Source: Serpula lacrymans var. lacrymans S7.9
Lineage: Eukaryota > Basidiomycota > Agaricomycetes > Boletales > Serpulaceae
NCBI RefSeq assembly: GCF_000218685.1
Contig: NW_006763301.1
Location: forward strand, 62,001-126,000
Direction: 5' to 3'
DNA: 64,000 bases
Each line of letters starts with the position of its first letter. The stretch's first letter is position 1. The notes beneath the pieces were generated by a model that saw only the letters and a list, made by a program, of their open reading frames with translations, searched no databases and was not told the origin of the DNA. The translations under genes were made by a program, and so were the position numbers. Positions 11,573 through 23,305 of this stretch are shown here, in pieces.

Positions 11573-12320
11573 TCACTCGCTCGCAGCCATAACTGAAAAA
11601 CACTAGGTTAGCATCGACTCAAAAATGAAGACCTAAGATAGACATACTGGCGTTGATCAAGTCCCCTCCACTCTCTTTGAGTACCCGAACTGCCTTCGCT
11701 CTCGAGCAGTTGACCTGAGCCATGACAAGTTCAATGTCTTTTGGGTCAACACCCGTCTCGTCAACCGGTCCATCGTCTTCAGGAGCTTCAAGCTCTGGCA
11801 TGTCATCGTCATCGTCACCTTCTGCACCAGCAGGCGAGTTCTCAAGGTTGGCAACACCTCCACCTCCACCACCGGAAGCAAGTTGTTGTGCAGCCGACAA
11901 CTGGGCTTGAGAGTTCATGTCCTCAATCTGATTTGGAAAATCTTTTAATATCTGATGAAGAGTAGGAGCAGGGACCATGTCATACCTTGGCTTCACCGAA
12001 GACGATGTAACAGTCGCTGTTAGGCGACTTGTAAACATCGGGAGCCGCCAGCACGAACAAAACCTAAAGGCGGGCTCTTGTGAGATTCGCATCGATCGTA
12101 ATCAACGCAGTTTTCTTACGTTCTTTGGTCTCCGTAAAGTGACCCGCGTAATGCCAGGAACCTTCTTCAAGCCCAACCCGAGGAGAGCTTTTCTCGCTTT
12201 CCTTTCTGACCGAGACTGAATTTTGTCAAGAGCAGCTGCCGAAGTGGGGTCTTCGTCGTGGTCATGCTCATGATCGTGGTCAGAGTGGTCAGAGTGAATT
12301 TCCTCGATGGTTGCAGACAT
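11573..12320 (-). CDS. egd2: Nascent polypeptide-associated complex subunit alpha
   Basis: Four exons (12320-12120, 12063-11986, 11927-11648, 11592-11573) give 192 residues. After an acidic/His start come [20 protein letters not shown] and [20 protein letters not shown] (the NAC domain), [17 protein letters not shown] and, at the C-terminus, a UBA domain: [20 protein letters not shown], ending NAIMAASE. NAC binds the ribosomal exit tunnel and shields nascent chains from wrong targeting. The last exon is 20 nt, and splicing into it replaces a spurious read-through tail with the conserved ending. A Gly-rich run and an acidic [10 protein letters not shown] segment lie between the domains, as in many fungi. 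Confidence 0.94.
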
Positions 12321-13289
12321 CTATAGGGCGGGGAGGTTGTAAGCATTGCGATCTATCCGATGAAGCTGGCAGCCATCCAACGTATAACAGCGGTTTCTAG
12401 CCACGATTCACGATGAAATGAATACCACTGTGTGTGGGATCTTACTTTTTGGTTTCAAGGGCTTGGGTAGAAGACAAAGACTGTGGACGCTATGGGCAAC
12501 GATGAGGAAGAAGGCTAGCGCGTCGCTCGGCAATTGCCGGGTAAACGCGTAGACCCTCGCTTGACTCCGTGGCTGTGCCCAACTCTTTTGCCTGTACTAA
12601 TCCGATCTACAACTGATGTATACTAATTGCAGTTGAGGACCTAGGACTCTGTATCTTCGTCAATATTGTGATATTTCTTGTTTAAGAGCTTCCGGATATC
12701 TCTATATACAGTAGGTAACCCTGACCTCTATGACCAGACTATGCGTACATGGCCAACTCGGTCTAGGAATCCTTCAGCCTCACGTTCAGCGATCTTGGTG
12801 TGTCACAAGTATTACATCGCTGTTCGTGTTTTCCAATCGCGCTAAGGACACAACTAGAAAAAGGAGTCCGCCGCTCTGCCGCCATCTCTGATTGTGTTCC
12901 GAGCTTTGGTATCAAATGGTTGACCCCTACGGTATCTGGTGGCGCCGCCAAAATGCATCTTGAAACTGGATATCGGTAGCGATCTTACAAGTTTTATCGA
13001 TCTAGGTATCTGATCAACTTGTTCTAGTTATCTGCTGTGAGAAATCTAATTTTTTGACTGAGGTTTTAGCTGCTCATTGGATTGTTTCATTATGTTTAAT
13101 TACTTTAGATCATGGTGAAACGAATGGGCTCTAGGCTAGTGTTTGTCAAGTAAGGAGGTTAGGGGTGCCGATCGTGATGGTATGCTCTTCGTCATCCCTG
13201 GATGACTTCACTCGACGTCATGGAATGTGTTCTAGACATATAAAATGCCTTTCACTTCCTTTGTTTTAGCCTCAACCCACCTGCTCATC
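12321..13289. other. Divergent intergenic region between NAC alpha and the OBAP-like gene
   Basis: 969 bp without a convincing gene. A small open frame at 12763-12951 has no family resemblance. A TATA-type run (ACATATAAAA at ~13237-13246) sits ~45 bp before the OBAP start codon and is the best core-promoter signal in this spacer. Confidence 0.5.
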
Positions 13290-14240
13290 ATGGATACCAA
13301 AACTAAGCAAGCACTCTACCATTCCACTGCGTACGATGTCGCTGGTGAGAGCATGATGACGTTCAAGCCCATTAATGCTATCCACCAACATTTGTGTGGT
13401 TTCCACGTTTATGCGTATGTCTTCGGTCAAAATATGTTTCCCTGATTGACGATAACTCGTTTGAAGTCACGATCACACTCGTCACGTTGAAGCTCATCAT
13501 TTTTGTACACATCGATCCAAGGATCTTCATCAATGTATCATCTATGATTCGGACGATGCAAATGCAAGATTAATTGGAATTGAATATCTAGTGTCCGAGA
13601 AGGTGCTTTTCTATCGTGCCTTCAACTCTCTTGCCTGATAATTACTAATTACCAGGTATTTAAAACACTACCTGAAGAAGAAAAGAGATACTGGCATTCT
13701 CATAAATATGAGGTAGCGTGTCTGTTTATTTGTGTAATGCTTTGCTCACCGCCATCAGGTGGCGAGTGGGACACTGCAACTTGAGGTAAGCGGTATACGG
13801 AAATTATCAACAACTTTTAACTAATGTCATTTCTAGAGCAAGCCATTGGTTCCTGGTTAGTCTTTGTGCCATAACCCTTCTTGATTACTCAATGGTCGTT
13901 TCTTCCAAAACTAGGCATCGTAGATGACATGGCAGAACAGCCAGCCATGTTGGAGCTATATCAGACCTATGGTAAAACTATCCATACATGGCCATTTGAC
14001 ACATCACCGGAGCTTCCTCTTGGTCCCCCCAATCTAATGATGGCGTACACCCAGGATGGTCAAGTAGCTGCAGATAAGCTGAAGGCGAGGGAGGAGAGAA
14101 CGGGTGTATCTATCGAGGCGAAGAAGAAGTTACGCGCGGGGTATCTTCCTCCCTATGAACGTGCAGAAGGGGCGGATCAGTGGGAAAATAGTGGGAAAGG
14201 TATTAGCTTCAATGCTAAAGAAGTTGAGATCAAGAAGTGA
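13290..14240 (+). CDS. DUF1264 / oil body-associated protein-like
   Basis: Six exons (13290-13414, 13467-13602, 13656-13712, 13759-13785, 13837-13855, 13915-14240) give 229 residues. Typical OBAP phrases are present: [62 protein letters not shown] and [20 protein letters not shown]. The family occurs in plants (lipid-droplet associated), fungi and bacteria; its biochemical role in fungi is not established. The fifth exon is 19 nt and the fourth 27 nt. A more upstream in-frame ATG at 13245 lies right in the TATA-like run, so the ATG at 13290 is the more natural start. All six exons are needed to keep the conserved [20 protein letters not shown] region. Confidence 0.88.
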
Positions 14241-14431
14241 ACAATTGCAAATGTATGAACCGTTATCCATCCGATGTATTCTTACTGTAAAGTATTACAT
14301 GCGAAATTAGTGCCAGTCTTTCTGAGAGCATGAAGTTACCACAGAAACTTGAATGAAAGACAGCTGAAAGGAGTATATAGTTACGTAACCTAGGCTTTAT
14401 TGGCAAGCTGTGGGCGTTCGCGGCGAGTGCT

Positions 14432-17388
14432 ATGTCGATTATTGCTCTTTCTCATCAAGTGCGGGTGGCCCTGCAAGAGTCAGCAGATGCTGAGGGCGTG
14501 TTGGCTCAAACATTGGCTGCTGTGGATGAATTCGTAGTTGACTGTTGCTCTTCGGACGAACCTGAAGTGCTGCTCTTTCACTTGGAAGAAGACTTACAAA
14601 ACATACACAACGAGGCCGTGGATCATACATCTCTGTACCACACTGAAGTGTTTCTTGCTTTACTCTATCACCTTCGTCCTATCATCTCATCAACATCAAT
14701 AATCTCGACTTGGTTTGACCTTGTTCTCCGCCCTGCTCTGCGAGAACCTAGGTTACCTACAATTGCTCTAAACCATGCCACAGAACTAATCATACATGCC
14801 GCCGAAAAAGTGGACGAGCGGTATCCAGAGAAAGTTGGAGAATTTCGCCGAAGATTACTGGACTTGTATTTATTAGATGCATATAACGAGGGGTCAGGTG
14901 AAGATATCTTGGAATGGGCCGAGTTGAGTCAGGTGCAAAGGGAGAAGAAATCTCTATGGAAATCTAATTTAGAAGACATTCTGGTGAAATTTGGACTGCA
15001 GCAACCACAGGTATGCCTTTATCGCAAAAATCATCCTGACTGTGCTAACTACCACGAAGGAGCTAATGACAGAAATCAATGAATGTTTCGCTACACCATC
15101 ATCTCGCCTGCAACTGCTCATCCTGCTGAACTATTACACATCACAGGAGAAATTCCGATCTCCACTTGTTTTAGCAAATCACCCACTTATTTTCAGCCTT
15201 CTTTCATCTCTTCTTCTGGATAACTCTTCAACCATCTGTACAATCGGTCTTACCGTCCTGGTGAAATTACTTCCTATCTTTGCTGTTGAGGCATGCGATA
15301 ATTTGAAATCTATTCTTCCTCAACTATTGGCCATTCTTGCTCGGATTATTTGCTGGAAGGAGCGGCCAGTCTCAGGACTTAGTACTGAGGGACAAGGCGA
15401 TGAAACACAGGTCAGTGAGGAAGTGGACGCTGCACAAGATCTTGAAGAACCCTCTACTGTTCTTCAACTTCACCCTGAGCTCGATTGGAAGCGGCTCGAG
15501 TTGACGTTTAATGCAGCGCGCTCGTCCGCCCCTCCTCCCGAGAACTTCTTCTCCTGTCTTTACTATTTATTTCCCTCCAACCTGTTTCGATTTCTTCGCG
15601 GTCCCGCAATATATCTCAAGAATAACGGGTTTGATTCCCCGTATACTGTCAACTGGGAAGAGGCTCTTGACGAAGATAACATCCGTAGCAGATTCGAGGT
15701 ATGTCCTGGCAATCGCAACCATCGGTTGGCTAACTGTACGTCAATGTCACTGTTAGTCACTTCTTCGGGGACGCGTTGTCAATTCACGAGTTATATGGCG
15801 TGACGCCACTGAGGAGCTCAGTCAACCAAACATTTGGGAACGATACGACGTTTCTCGCATCTCAAGTGAATGCTCGATGCTCGATGTTCGCAATGCAGTT
15901 TTAGGCAGTCACCAGGAATCACCCGAGATTTCCACCATGAAATCAACCGTTTCCTCCAGCTTGCTCCTAGGCGAAGACGAAACATCTGTTCCGACCCCCC
16001 ACCCAGGTGTCGTGGAGCTGACTGTGAAGAAACCACGCATCTCTCTTCAAGACATGATCACGACTTCTGTTGCACTAAAATCTAATCTAGATGTAGAGAT
16101 CGAGCAGCCATCGTCACAATGGTCGTCTGTGCTTTTCCCTCCCAGCACCAGCTCCCCTTCAAAAGGAAGCGTTCAATTACCTTCAGAGTCAGAAGTGGTA
16201 TCTGAAAGTGGACACTTACCGACACATGTTGCAGAAGCGATCTCAGCTTTGCAACGTGAAGTCATCTTGTTGCGAAATGAATTGAATTTCGAACTTTGGC
16301 TGTCGCGCGAGAACATGCAGCATATTGGCAGGCTATATCAAGATCGTATACTATCCAAGAATGCGGAAGCTGAGAGGCAAGGTTTAGTAGGTACCATTCC
16401 TGGTCATCTCGGGCTGTTAGTCTGAATTTCGAGTCGTGCCAGTTTAATAAGCTTCGCCAGTACAGGGCTCAAGTTCAAAGCCTTGAACGAGAATTGAAAG
16501 AGCACAAAGCACAATCGTCGTCAGCCAGAAACAAATATGCAGACTGGAACACCGAGTTACAGAAGAAGTTGCGCGACTTCCGAGAGGAGAAAAAGTCATG
16601 GGTTACAGAAGCGGCTGCATTACGAAGTGCAGAAAAAGAAGCTAAAGTACGCTTTGGATGATTGCCCAATTACATCAGTAACGATCTTGCAGCTAACCTC
16701 GGCGTAGACTGCGTTCGTAGCTCAAGGGAAGCTACTTGCAGATGCCACGAAAGAAGTTTTCGAGCTCCAAACTCAGAAGAAAGAAAATCAGCACAAAATT
16801 GATCGACTGCACGATTATGAGCGGCAGATCGAGCAGCACATAAAGATGCAGCGGTTATGGTGCGCGCAGACGTCTCGGACATCTTTGAGATGAAATTCTA
16901 ATGGAGCTGTATAGGGATTCGGATTTCGAAAAGTTCAATCAGCGCGCTGAAGAAATGCAGTCAATGATAACTGAGTACAGGAAGATGGAAATACGTCTCG
17001 AGTGTTACGAGAAGACACAAAGTGAGATGAATGATAATGCTCGGTGAGGCACAATTTTGTCGAAGCAAGATTTTTTGTTCATTTCCTTTATAGTTGTTAT
17101 CGTCGCCAGATACAAGCTCTTGAAGCTCGTTTGACTCTCGTGCAGAAAAGGAACGAAGCATCGCGACATTTACCTCCGGCCGAGATTGCGGCGTTCATTG
17201 CTGAAAAATCTGCACTCATGAAGATGAACAAGGAGCTCCGAGATGAGAATGCGGATCTCAGGGACGAAGTGGAAGAGATGATGGCAATGCTAGAAGTGCT
17301 CAAAGCTCAGATCAGTGGACACCGAGGCTTGATATCTGAGCCTCGATCCAGCCCGACGTTATCTTCCAGCTTGCCGATGCCATTTTAA
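14432..17388 (+). CDS. tsc1: Hamartin (TSC1) homologue
   Basis: Seven exons (14432-15010, 15060-15698, 15757-16386, 16443-16646, 16708-16859, 16915-17043, 17094-17388) give 875 residues. The N-terminal ~400 residues form an alpha-helical repeat domain, including LPTIALNHATELIIHAAEKV and later CTIGLTVLVKLLPIFAVEAC, as in hamartin. The C-terminal third is coiled coil (FNKLRQYRAQVQSLERELKE, then LMKMNKELRDENADLRDEVE). Hamartin stabilises tuberin (TSC2), the GAP for Rheb upstream of TORC1; in fission yeast it also controls amino-acid uptake. The exon 5 donor is ambiguous by five bases (16855 or 16860); GTGCGC at 16860 keeps a family-like QRLWDSDFEKFN. Assignment rests on architecture plus local similarity, so it is strong but not motif-proof. 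Confidence 0.82.
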
Positions 17389-17562
17389 CTGCTTCCACAT
17401 ATTACCTGTATCCGGATTACATTGCGGTATTTTCAATGTTTCAATGTACATGCTATTTATGTTCCCTAAGACACAATTTTACCAACAACGTACAGCCTTG
17501 AATGATATTATCGTGATAGCAGACGTTTGTGACAAGAAAGGCAAGAGCTACAGTAGCTTACC

Positions 17563-17575
17563 GAATGTTCTGGAA
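17563..17575. promoter_or_regulatory. Heat-shock element 1 (GAA-TG-TTC-TG-GAA)
   Basis: Three perfectly alternating nGAAn units with 2-bp spacing, ~230 bp upstream of the HSP90 ATG. This is the binding-site form of trimeric Hsf1. Confidence 0.8.
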
Positions 17576-17624
17576 GACATCGAACTTTAGCAGGCGTGAG
17601 AAGCTACCTTTGGGGGCACGCGTC

Positions 17625-17637
17625 GAAACTTCGAGAA
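17625..17637. promoter_or_regulatory. Heat-shock element 2 (GAA-AC-TTC-GA-GAA)
   Basis: A second perfect three-unit heat-shock element, ~170 bp upstream of the HSP90 ATG and 62 bp from element 1, six helical turns if B-form. Confidence 0.82.
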
Positions 17638-17803
17638 CGAAAAAGTGGGAGTACAAAAGGATGGAGGACTGATCAAATTTCGTTGCTGGTTAAGCTTTCT
17701 TCATCGCATCTAACCCCCAATTCATCAGTGTTATATCTTAGCTTGTAAGTGCGATAGGTATCGATCCCATATACAAGCTCATAGTTTTCTTGCACAGCCT
17801 AAA

Positions 17804-20302
17804 ATGGCCACCGAGAGCTTTGGATTCCAGGCTGAGATCAGTCAATTGCTTGACTTGATCATTAGTAAGTTATCGAATCTATAACAACATGCAAGCAGTA
17901 GATCTAATCATTGTCTCAAGACACCTTCTACTCCAACAAGGAGATCTTCCTTCGTGAAATCATCTCTAACGGATCCGATGCTCTCGATAAAATCCGTTAT
18001 GCTTCCCTAACTGACCCATCCGCTCTCGACACTGAGAAGGAGCTCTACATTCGTATCGTTCCTGACAAGGAAAACGGCACCTTGACTCTCCGTGATACTG
18101 GTGTAGGTATGACCAAAGCTGATATGGTAAACAACCTTGGTACTATCGCCAAGTCCGGTACAAAGGTCAATTTTTATGTATCTATCTTCGATGTGTTTAA
18201 CGTTTTCTAATATTCGATCAGGGTTTCATGGAGGCCTTGAGCTCTGGTGCTGATATTTCTATGATTGGTCAATTCGGTGTTGGTTTCTACTCTGCGTACC
18301 TTGTTGCCGAGCGTGTGCAGGTTATCTCTAAGCACAACGATGACGAGCAATACATTTGGGAGTCTGCTGCAGGTGGTACTTTCACCATTACCCCTGACAC
18401 TGTCAACCCTCCTCTCGGTCGTGGTACTGAGATCCGCCTGTACCTCAAGGAGGATCAGCTCGAGTATCTGGAGGAGAAGAAGATCAAGGATATCGTCAAG
18501 AAGCACTCTGAGTTCATTTCATATCCCATTCAACTTGCCGTGACGAAAGAGGTCGAAAAGGTTAGTTAAACGTTTTCCTAGTTTTATTGGACATGTGTTG
18601 ACCAGTCGCGAATTATAGGAGGTTGAGGATGACGAGGAAGCCGCTGAGGAGGAAGAGGATGCTGACAAGCCCAAGATTGAGGAGGTTGAAGATGAGGATG
18701 AGAAGCCCAAAGAGAAGAAGACCAAGAAGATCAAGGAGCAGGAGACTACCAACGAAGAGCTCAACAAGACGAAGCCTATCTGGACGCGCAATCCCCAGGA
18801 CATCACGGCTGACGAGTACGGCGCTTTCTACAAATCGTTGACTAACGACTGGGAGGAGCATCTCGCTGTAAAGCATTTCTCCGTAGAAGGACAGCTCGAG
18901 TTCAAAGCTATTCTCTACATTCCTAAACGGCAAGAGTTTTTTTGTTGTGATCACGAGAGCAGATATTGACTTCTTGCCCCCTTAAGTGCACCTTTCGATC
19001 TCTTCGAGACGAAAAAGAAGCGCAACAACATCAAACTTTACGTTCGCCGTGTCTTCATCATGGACGACTGTGAAGATCTCATTCCCGAGTATCTCAACTT
19101 CGTGAAGGGTATCGTTGACTCAGAGGATCTTCCTCTCAACATCTCTCGTGAGACCCTTCAGCAGAACAAGATTCTCAAGGTCATCCGCAAGAACATTGTC
19201 AAGAAGTGCATGGACTTGTTCAGCGAGATCGCAGAGGACAAGGACAACTTTGCCAAATTTTACGAGTCTTTCGGAAAGAACTTGAAGCTCGGTATCCACG
19301 AAGACGCTCAGAACCGCAGCAAGCTTGCTGAGTTCTTGCGCTTCTACTCTACGAAAGCGACCGAAGAGCAGACCTCGTTGAAAGGTAGGCGGATTCTCTT
19401 CATTTTATGATGAGATGTATTGACATATTTTCAGATTACATCACTCGTATGCCGGAGGTGCAAAAGTCGGTTTACTATCTCACTGGTGAATCTCTGGCTG
19501 CCGTTCGCGATTCACCATTCCTTGAGGTCCTTAAGAAGAAGGGCTTCGAGGTTCTCCTGCTCGTTGACCCCATTGATGAATACGCCATTACTCAGCTGAA
19601 AGAGTTCGATGGCAAGAAGCTTATCTGTGTCTCGAAGGAAGGGCTGGAACTCGAGGAAACCGAGGAGGAGAAGAAAACTCGTGAAGAGGAGGCTGCTCAA
19701 TTCAGCGACCTATGCACCACGATCAAGGAAGCCCTCGGTGACAAGGTTGAGAAGGTTGTTGTCTCGAACCGTATCACCGACTCTCCTTGCGTTCTTGTCA
19801 CTGGTCAATTTGGATGGTCATCCAACATGGTGTGTGGATATTATTATCTTCGTATAGCGTAATCTAATTGCATTTCATCATAATAGGAACGAATCATGAA
19901 AGCCCAGGCTCTTCGTGACTCTTCGATGTCGTCATACATGGCCTCGAAGAAGACTCTTGAGCTTAACCCCTCGCATGCCATTATCAAAGAGCTTAAGAGA
20001 AAGGTCGCTGAGGACAAGGCTGACAAGTCTGTTCGCGATTTGACTTACCTTCTCTTCGAGACTGCTCTCCTTACCTCCGGCTTCTCGCTTGATGACCCCA
20101 CGTCGTTCGCCAAACGTATTAACCGTATGATTTCGTAAGTGGATTTCATAAATCACTCTTGAGATACGTTATCTTATCAAAATATAATAGGCTTGGTCTT
20201 GACGTTGATGATGAAGAGGAGGAAGCTGAGCCAGCGGCTGGCGCTGATGCCTCTCCACCAGTGGAGACTGCTTCGACGTCTGCCATGGAGGAAATCGACT
20301 AA
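17804..20302 (+). CDS. hsp90: Heat shock protein Hsp90
   Basis: Eight exons (17804-17864, 17921-18165, 18222-18560, 18619-18929, 18987-19384, 19435-19829, 19887-20134, 20191-20302) give 702 residues. The GHKL ATPase has [19 protein letters not shown] (catalytic Glu, Mg-binding Asn), [19 protein letters not shown] and [17 protein letters not shown] charged acidic linker precedes the middle domain ([31 protein letters not shown]), and a C-terminal dimer domain ends in MEEID. The fourth intron uses a GC donor (AACG|GCAAGA at 18930); without it the frame breaks at IPKR/APFDLF. The usual C-terminal MEEVD that binds TPR co-chaperones is MEEID here. Two heat-shock elements upstream and a leader intron support heat induction. 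Confidence 0.97.
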
Positions 20303-20635
20303 ATGTAGCATATGTATTAACGACCCTTTTACTCTTTTTACTATTGTCATTGATATCGCACTTTTCTTTTTCACTTGGTTGCATCTTACGAGCTGGTATT
20401 AAAAAAATTCATCTAGTACTGCATGAATACAAGATATATTCCACATGATATTTTCTGCGTGATGTTTGCAAACCTTCGTGATTAAGTCGCCAGTCTATTC
20501 TGCACTGTATATTGAATTCATATGCAGAAGTTAGTTGACAGTTTATATGACAAAATCAAACAAATACCAGCATAAGATGAGAAACACGCAAGCAAAATGA
20601 AAAGAACGCCCAAGATATAAGATAGAAAAAATAAT
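20303..20635. other. HSP90 3' region
   Basis: 333 bp between the HSP90 stop and tRNA-Asn. T-rich, probably 3' UTR and polyadenylation region. No other feature was recognised. Confidence 0.45.
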
Positions 20636-20722
20636 CTGCCCCAGTGAGGCTCGAACTCACGACCTTCCGATGAATCTGAAGTGATAACAGTCGGACGCTG
20701 TGACCAACTCAGCCATGGGGCA
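20636..20722 (-). tRNA. tRNA-Asn(GTT) with a 13-nt intron
   Basis: On the minus strand the acceptor stem is TGCCCCA paired with TGGGGCA. The D arm is GCTG/CAGC, the T arm is GTGAG-TTCGAGC-CTCAC and the discriminator is G. The anticodon stem TCCGA/TCGGA encloses a 20-nt loop; a 13-nt intron after the position following anticodon GTT leaves the normal 7-nt loop CTGTTAA. The GTT anticodon and the body sequence match eukaryotic tRNA-Asn. All stems pair without mismatch. Confidence 0.92.
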
Positions 20723-21046
20723 TGTATTTTGCATTCGTTCCCCGCCATTATGACCGAGACATCATTCCCAATACATTTCACTCGAAGTTGTGTAGCCTAT
20801 TTTTTCTTCTGTATCAATCTATGAACAGCAAGAATGCTAAGAGCTTCTTATTTTACCTTATATGTCTGTTGAGCTAAGTGATGAAGAAGTCTCCGTAATT
20901 CATTCGACACACTGTTTGCGGTATGAGTCATAGTGATGCAACTGATATGGAGTCATCCGAGTCGCTGATATGATGGCAGGATGATAGTAGGCCCTTTATT
21001 TTCGATTTCTTCGACTCGATAGCTACCACCAACGTCAAGTTTCTCT
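20723..21046 (+). promoter_or_regulatory. Promoter region of phosphoserine aminotransferase with a TGAGTCA site
   Basis: This 324-bp spacer carries the heptamer TGAGTCA at 20934-20940, 107 bp before the ATG. It is the same Gcn4/Cpc1-type site seen before the proline and arginine genes. It also holds the 5' flank of the oppositely oriented tRNA-Asn. Confidence 0.55.
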
Positions 21047-22411
21047 ATGGACCACAGAGTAATAAATTTCGGTGCTGGACCTTCTGCACTGCCCGAGCCA
21101 GTACTCGAGGAAGCCATGAAAGGTCTCCTCAATTTCCAGGGCACTGGCATTGGAATAGCAGAGATTTCTCATCGCTCCAAGGAGTTTGGTGCATTCTTGT
21201 CTAATGTCGAATCTCTCATTCGATCCCAACTCGGCGTCCCTTCCACCCACTCCATCTTGTTTACTCAAGGTGGTGGTTCGGCTCAGTTCTCAGCGGTCGT
21301 GCTGAACTTCCTTGCAAGGCATCGGCTGCTTCATCCTGAGTTGAGTGGTGAGGATCCTGTTTTGGACTACGTCGTGACAGGGTCCTGGAGTAAGAAAGCT
21401 GCTGAGGAGGCCAAAAGACTCGGAGGTAGTAAAGTCAACATCGCAGCGGATGCCCGAAAACACTCGCAGGATCAGAAGTCCTTCGATAACATCCCTCCAC
21501 ACGATGCATATACGTTCTCTGCCGACCCTGCCCTTATCTATTATTGCGAAAACGAAACGGTTGATGGCGTGCAGTACTCGAACAATGAATCTGCGCCATC
21601 GTCCTTCCCTTTCCATCTCCTCAAACAGGGCAGTCTTCTACCTCTTGTCGCAGACTACTCGTCCTCCTTCATGTCTCGCCCCATCCCGCACTTGGCAGAC
21701 CATGCTTTGATTTTTGCTGGCGCCCAAAAGAACATCGGTCCCGCAGGCCTTACTGTCCTGATCGTCAGACAGGACTGCATCGTCGATGTCGACGCTGCTG
21801 CTAAGCTCGGGGCAATCCCAGTCCCCCTGACAATGTCCTACAAAACGCTTGCAGATTCCAAGAGTCTCTACAACACACCTCCCGTGCTCACGATCTTCAT
21901 CTCAGGGTTGGTGTTGCAGCGCATGAAGGACCAGGGTGGGGTCGAATACTACGCCGAGGTTAACAGACGGAAAGCAGAGAAGGTCTATGAAGTCTTGAAA
22001 ACGGGTAAATCAAAGGGTGTTTTACACGGGAAGGTGAAAGAGGGTTCCGGTAGCTGGACGAACATCGTCTTTGATGTCCTCGGTGACGGGTTAGAAGCCA
22101 AGTTTTTGGCGGAGGCGGAGAAGCTAGGCATGAAATCTCTCAAAGGTCATCGGTAGGTCCCTTTTTCTCCATCTTTTGTTTCAAAATCAATGATTTATAC
22201 AACGCGTTTTTCTTTATAGATCTATCGGAGGTGTGTAACGCAGCTTTCCCATCACCAAACAATCATTTTGCAAGATTCACTGACTTCTATATTTTTTCTA
22301 GGTATCCGTGTTTCATTGTACAATGCTATCACAGAAGAGCAGACAGATAAACTAGTCGCATATATTTTTGACTTTGTAGAACAGAATGCACCCCAAAGCG
22401 TCCAGTACTAG
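21047..22411 (+). CDS. ser1: Phosphoserine aminotransferase
   Basis: Three exons (21047-22152, 22220-22230, 22302-22411) give 408 residues. INFGAGPSALPEPVLEEAMK is the family signature start. EISHRSKEF, LFTQGGGSAQFSAVVLNFLA, VADYSSSFMSRPI and FAGAQKNIGPAGLTVLIVRQ carry the PLP site, the lysine of AQKNIGPAG being the Schiff-base residue. It converts 3-phosphohydroxypyruvate and glutamate to phosphoserine. The middle exon is an 11-nt microexon that encodes the bridge R-SIGG; skipping it would break the frame just before IRVSLYNAITEEQTDKLVAY. The rest of the gene is unusually intron-poor for this window (a first exon of 1.1 kb). Confidence 0.95.
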
Positions 22412-22491
22412 TCAAAGCAAATTAGCATGTACTATTGGTATGGTTGACTATTTACCCTTTATATGTCTTACTATTCAGTTACTTTCAATAA

Positions 22492-22584
22492 GTCACTTTG
22501 CCGGAGTGGTTAACGGGATCGCCTGCTATTTCATAGTTCAGCGGTTGGGCTTTGCCCGCGAGTGTTCGAATCGCTCAGGTGACG
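22492..22584 (+). tRNA. tRNA-Ser(GCT) with an 11-nt intron
   Basis: The acceptor stem GTCACTT pairs with AGGTGAC (one T-G pair). Anticodon stem ATCGC/GCGGT encloses an 18-nt loop in which CT-GCT-A precedes an 11-nt intron and a final A. A long variable arm (GGGC-TTT-GCCC) and T arm GAGTG-TTCGAAT-CGCTC follow. The long variable arm plus GCT anticodon identify tRNA-Ser for AGC/AGT codons. Confidence 0.92.
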
Positions 22585-23305
22585 AAATTTTTGGCCTCTT
22601 TCCTGTTCCATATTACATAGCAAGGTAAAGGACCACCTTTCTCTCCTTCTCCTTCCACCGACTCATCGAATTCTAGTTTGAGATGACTTGAAAATGGGAC
22701 AGCAAGCGTCAGTGAAATTGACGAACCATGCTTTTTTAATTAGTTACTTTATTCTATTCATCGGCATGGACATGTGTATGTACTCATCTGAAACATCAAC
22801 AACGTAAATTGCAACTAACTTGAATGGAGCAGTAGACAAAGCTGAGCAATAAGCAACTGGCTGGTAGGAAGCTAGCAATAATGGGAAATCAGAGAAAACG
22901 AATCAAATCAAAGCTAAAAACTGCGCATGGAAATTAAAACGGGAGACATTGACATTTGACGTTGAGAGGCTGCAAAAGAAATATGCACTGAAGATATAGC
23001 AGAGCAAACACAGATATTACTGGTGGTCCAAATGACGAAAGAAATTCGTGCAAGTAAAAGATGCAAAGATCATGCGCTAAGGCTTCGTAACAAGGATACA
23101 TTCGGGACCGATATATTATCAGAAATATTTGTTGAGTTGTTGAAAAATTCGTTATTAACTGCAGAAAAGATGCTGGTTCGATATTTCGATTATATGCTGA
23201 TACGCATTGTTGCAATGATGAGATCGAAGGAGATATAAGGCGATAGGGACGTGATATGCCTGTAGTCGATTATTCCACCTTTACAGCATTCCGCTGCTAC
23301 GGTGA
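22585..23305. other. Intergenic region, nothing recognised
   Basis: 721 bp between tRNA-Ser and the next gene's stop codon. A/T-rich with only short open frames. No RNA gene or repeat was recognised. Confidence 0.45.

Larger units (their letters stand above)
17389..17803 (+). promoter_or_regulatory. HSP90 promoter and 5' leader with a 5'-UTR intron
   Basis: The 415-bp spacer holds two perfect heat-shock elements (separate entries). A probable 53-nt leader intron runs from 17745 (TTGTAAGTG donor) to the CACAG at 17797, six bases before the ATG at 17804. No coding sequence was seen. Confidence 0.6.

Noticed and set aside
12763..12951. A minus-strand open frame between NAC alpha and the OBAP-like gene
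   Set aside because: Only ~60 codons, no family resemblance and no good flanking signals.
18930..18986. HSP90 as a pseudogene because the frame breaks after IPKR
   Set aside because: A GC-AG intron restores the frame exactly at the conserved RAPFDLF junction; all other exons are intact.
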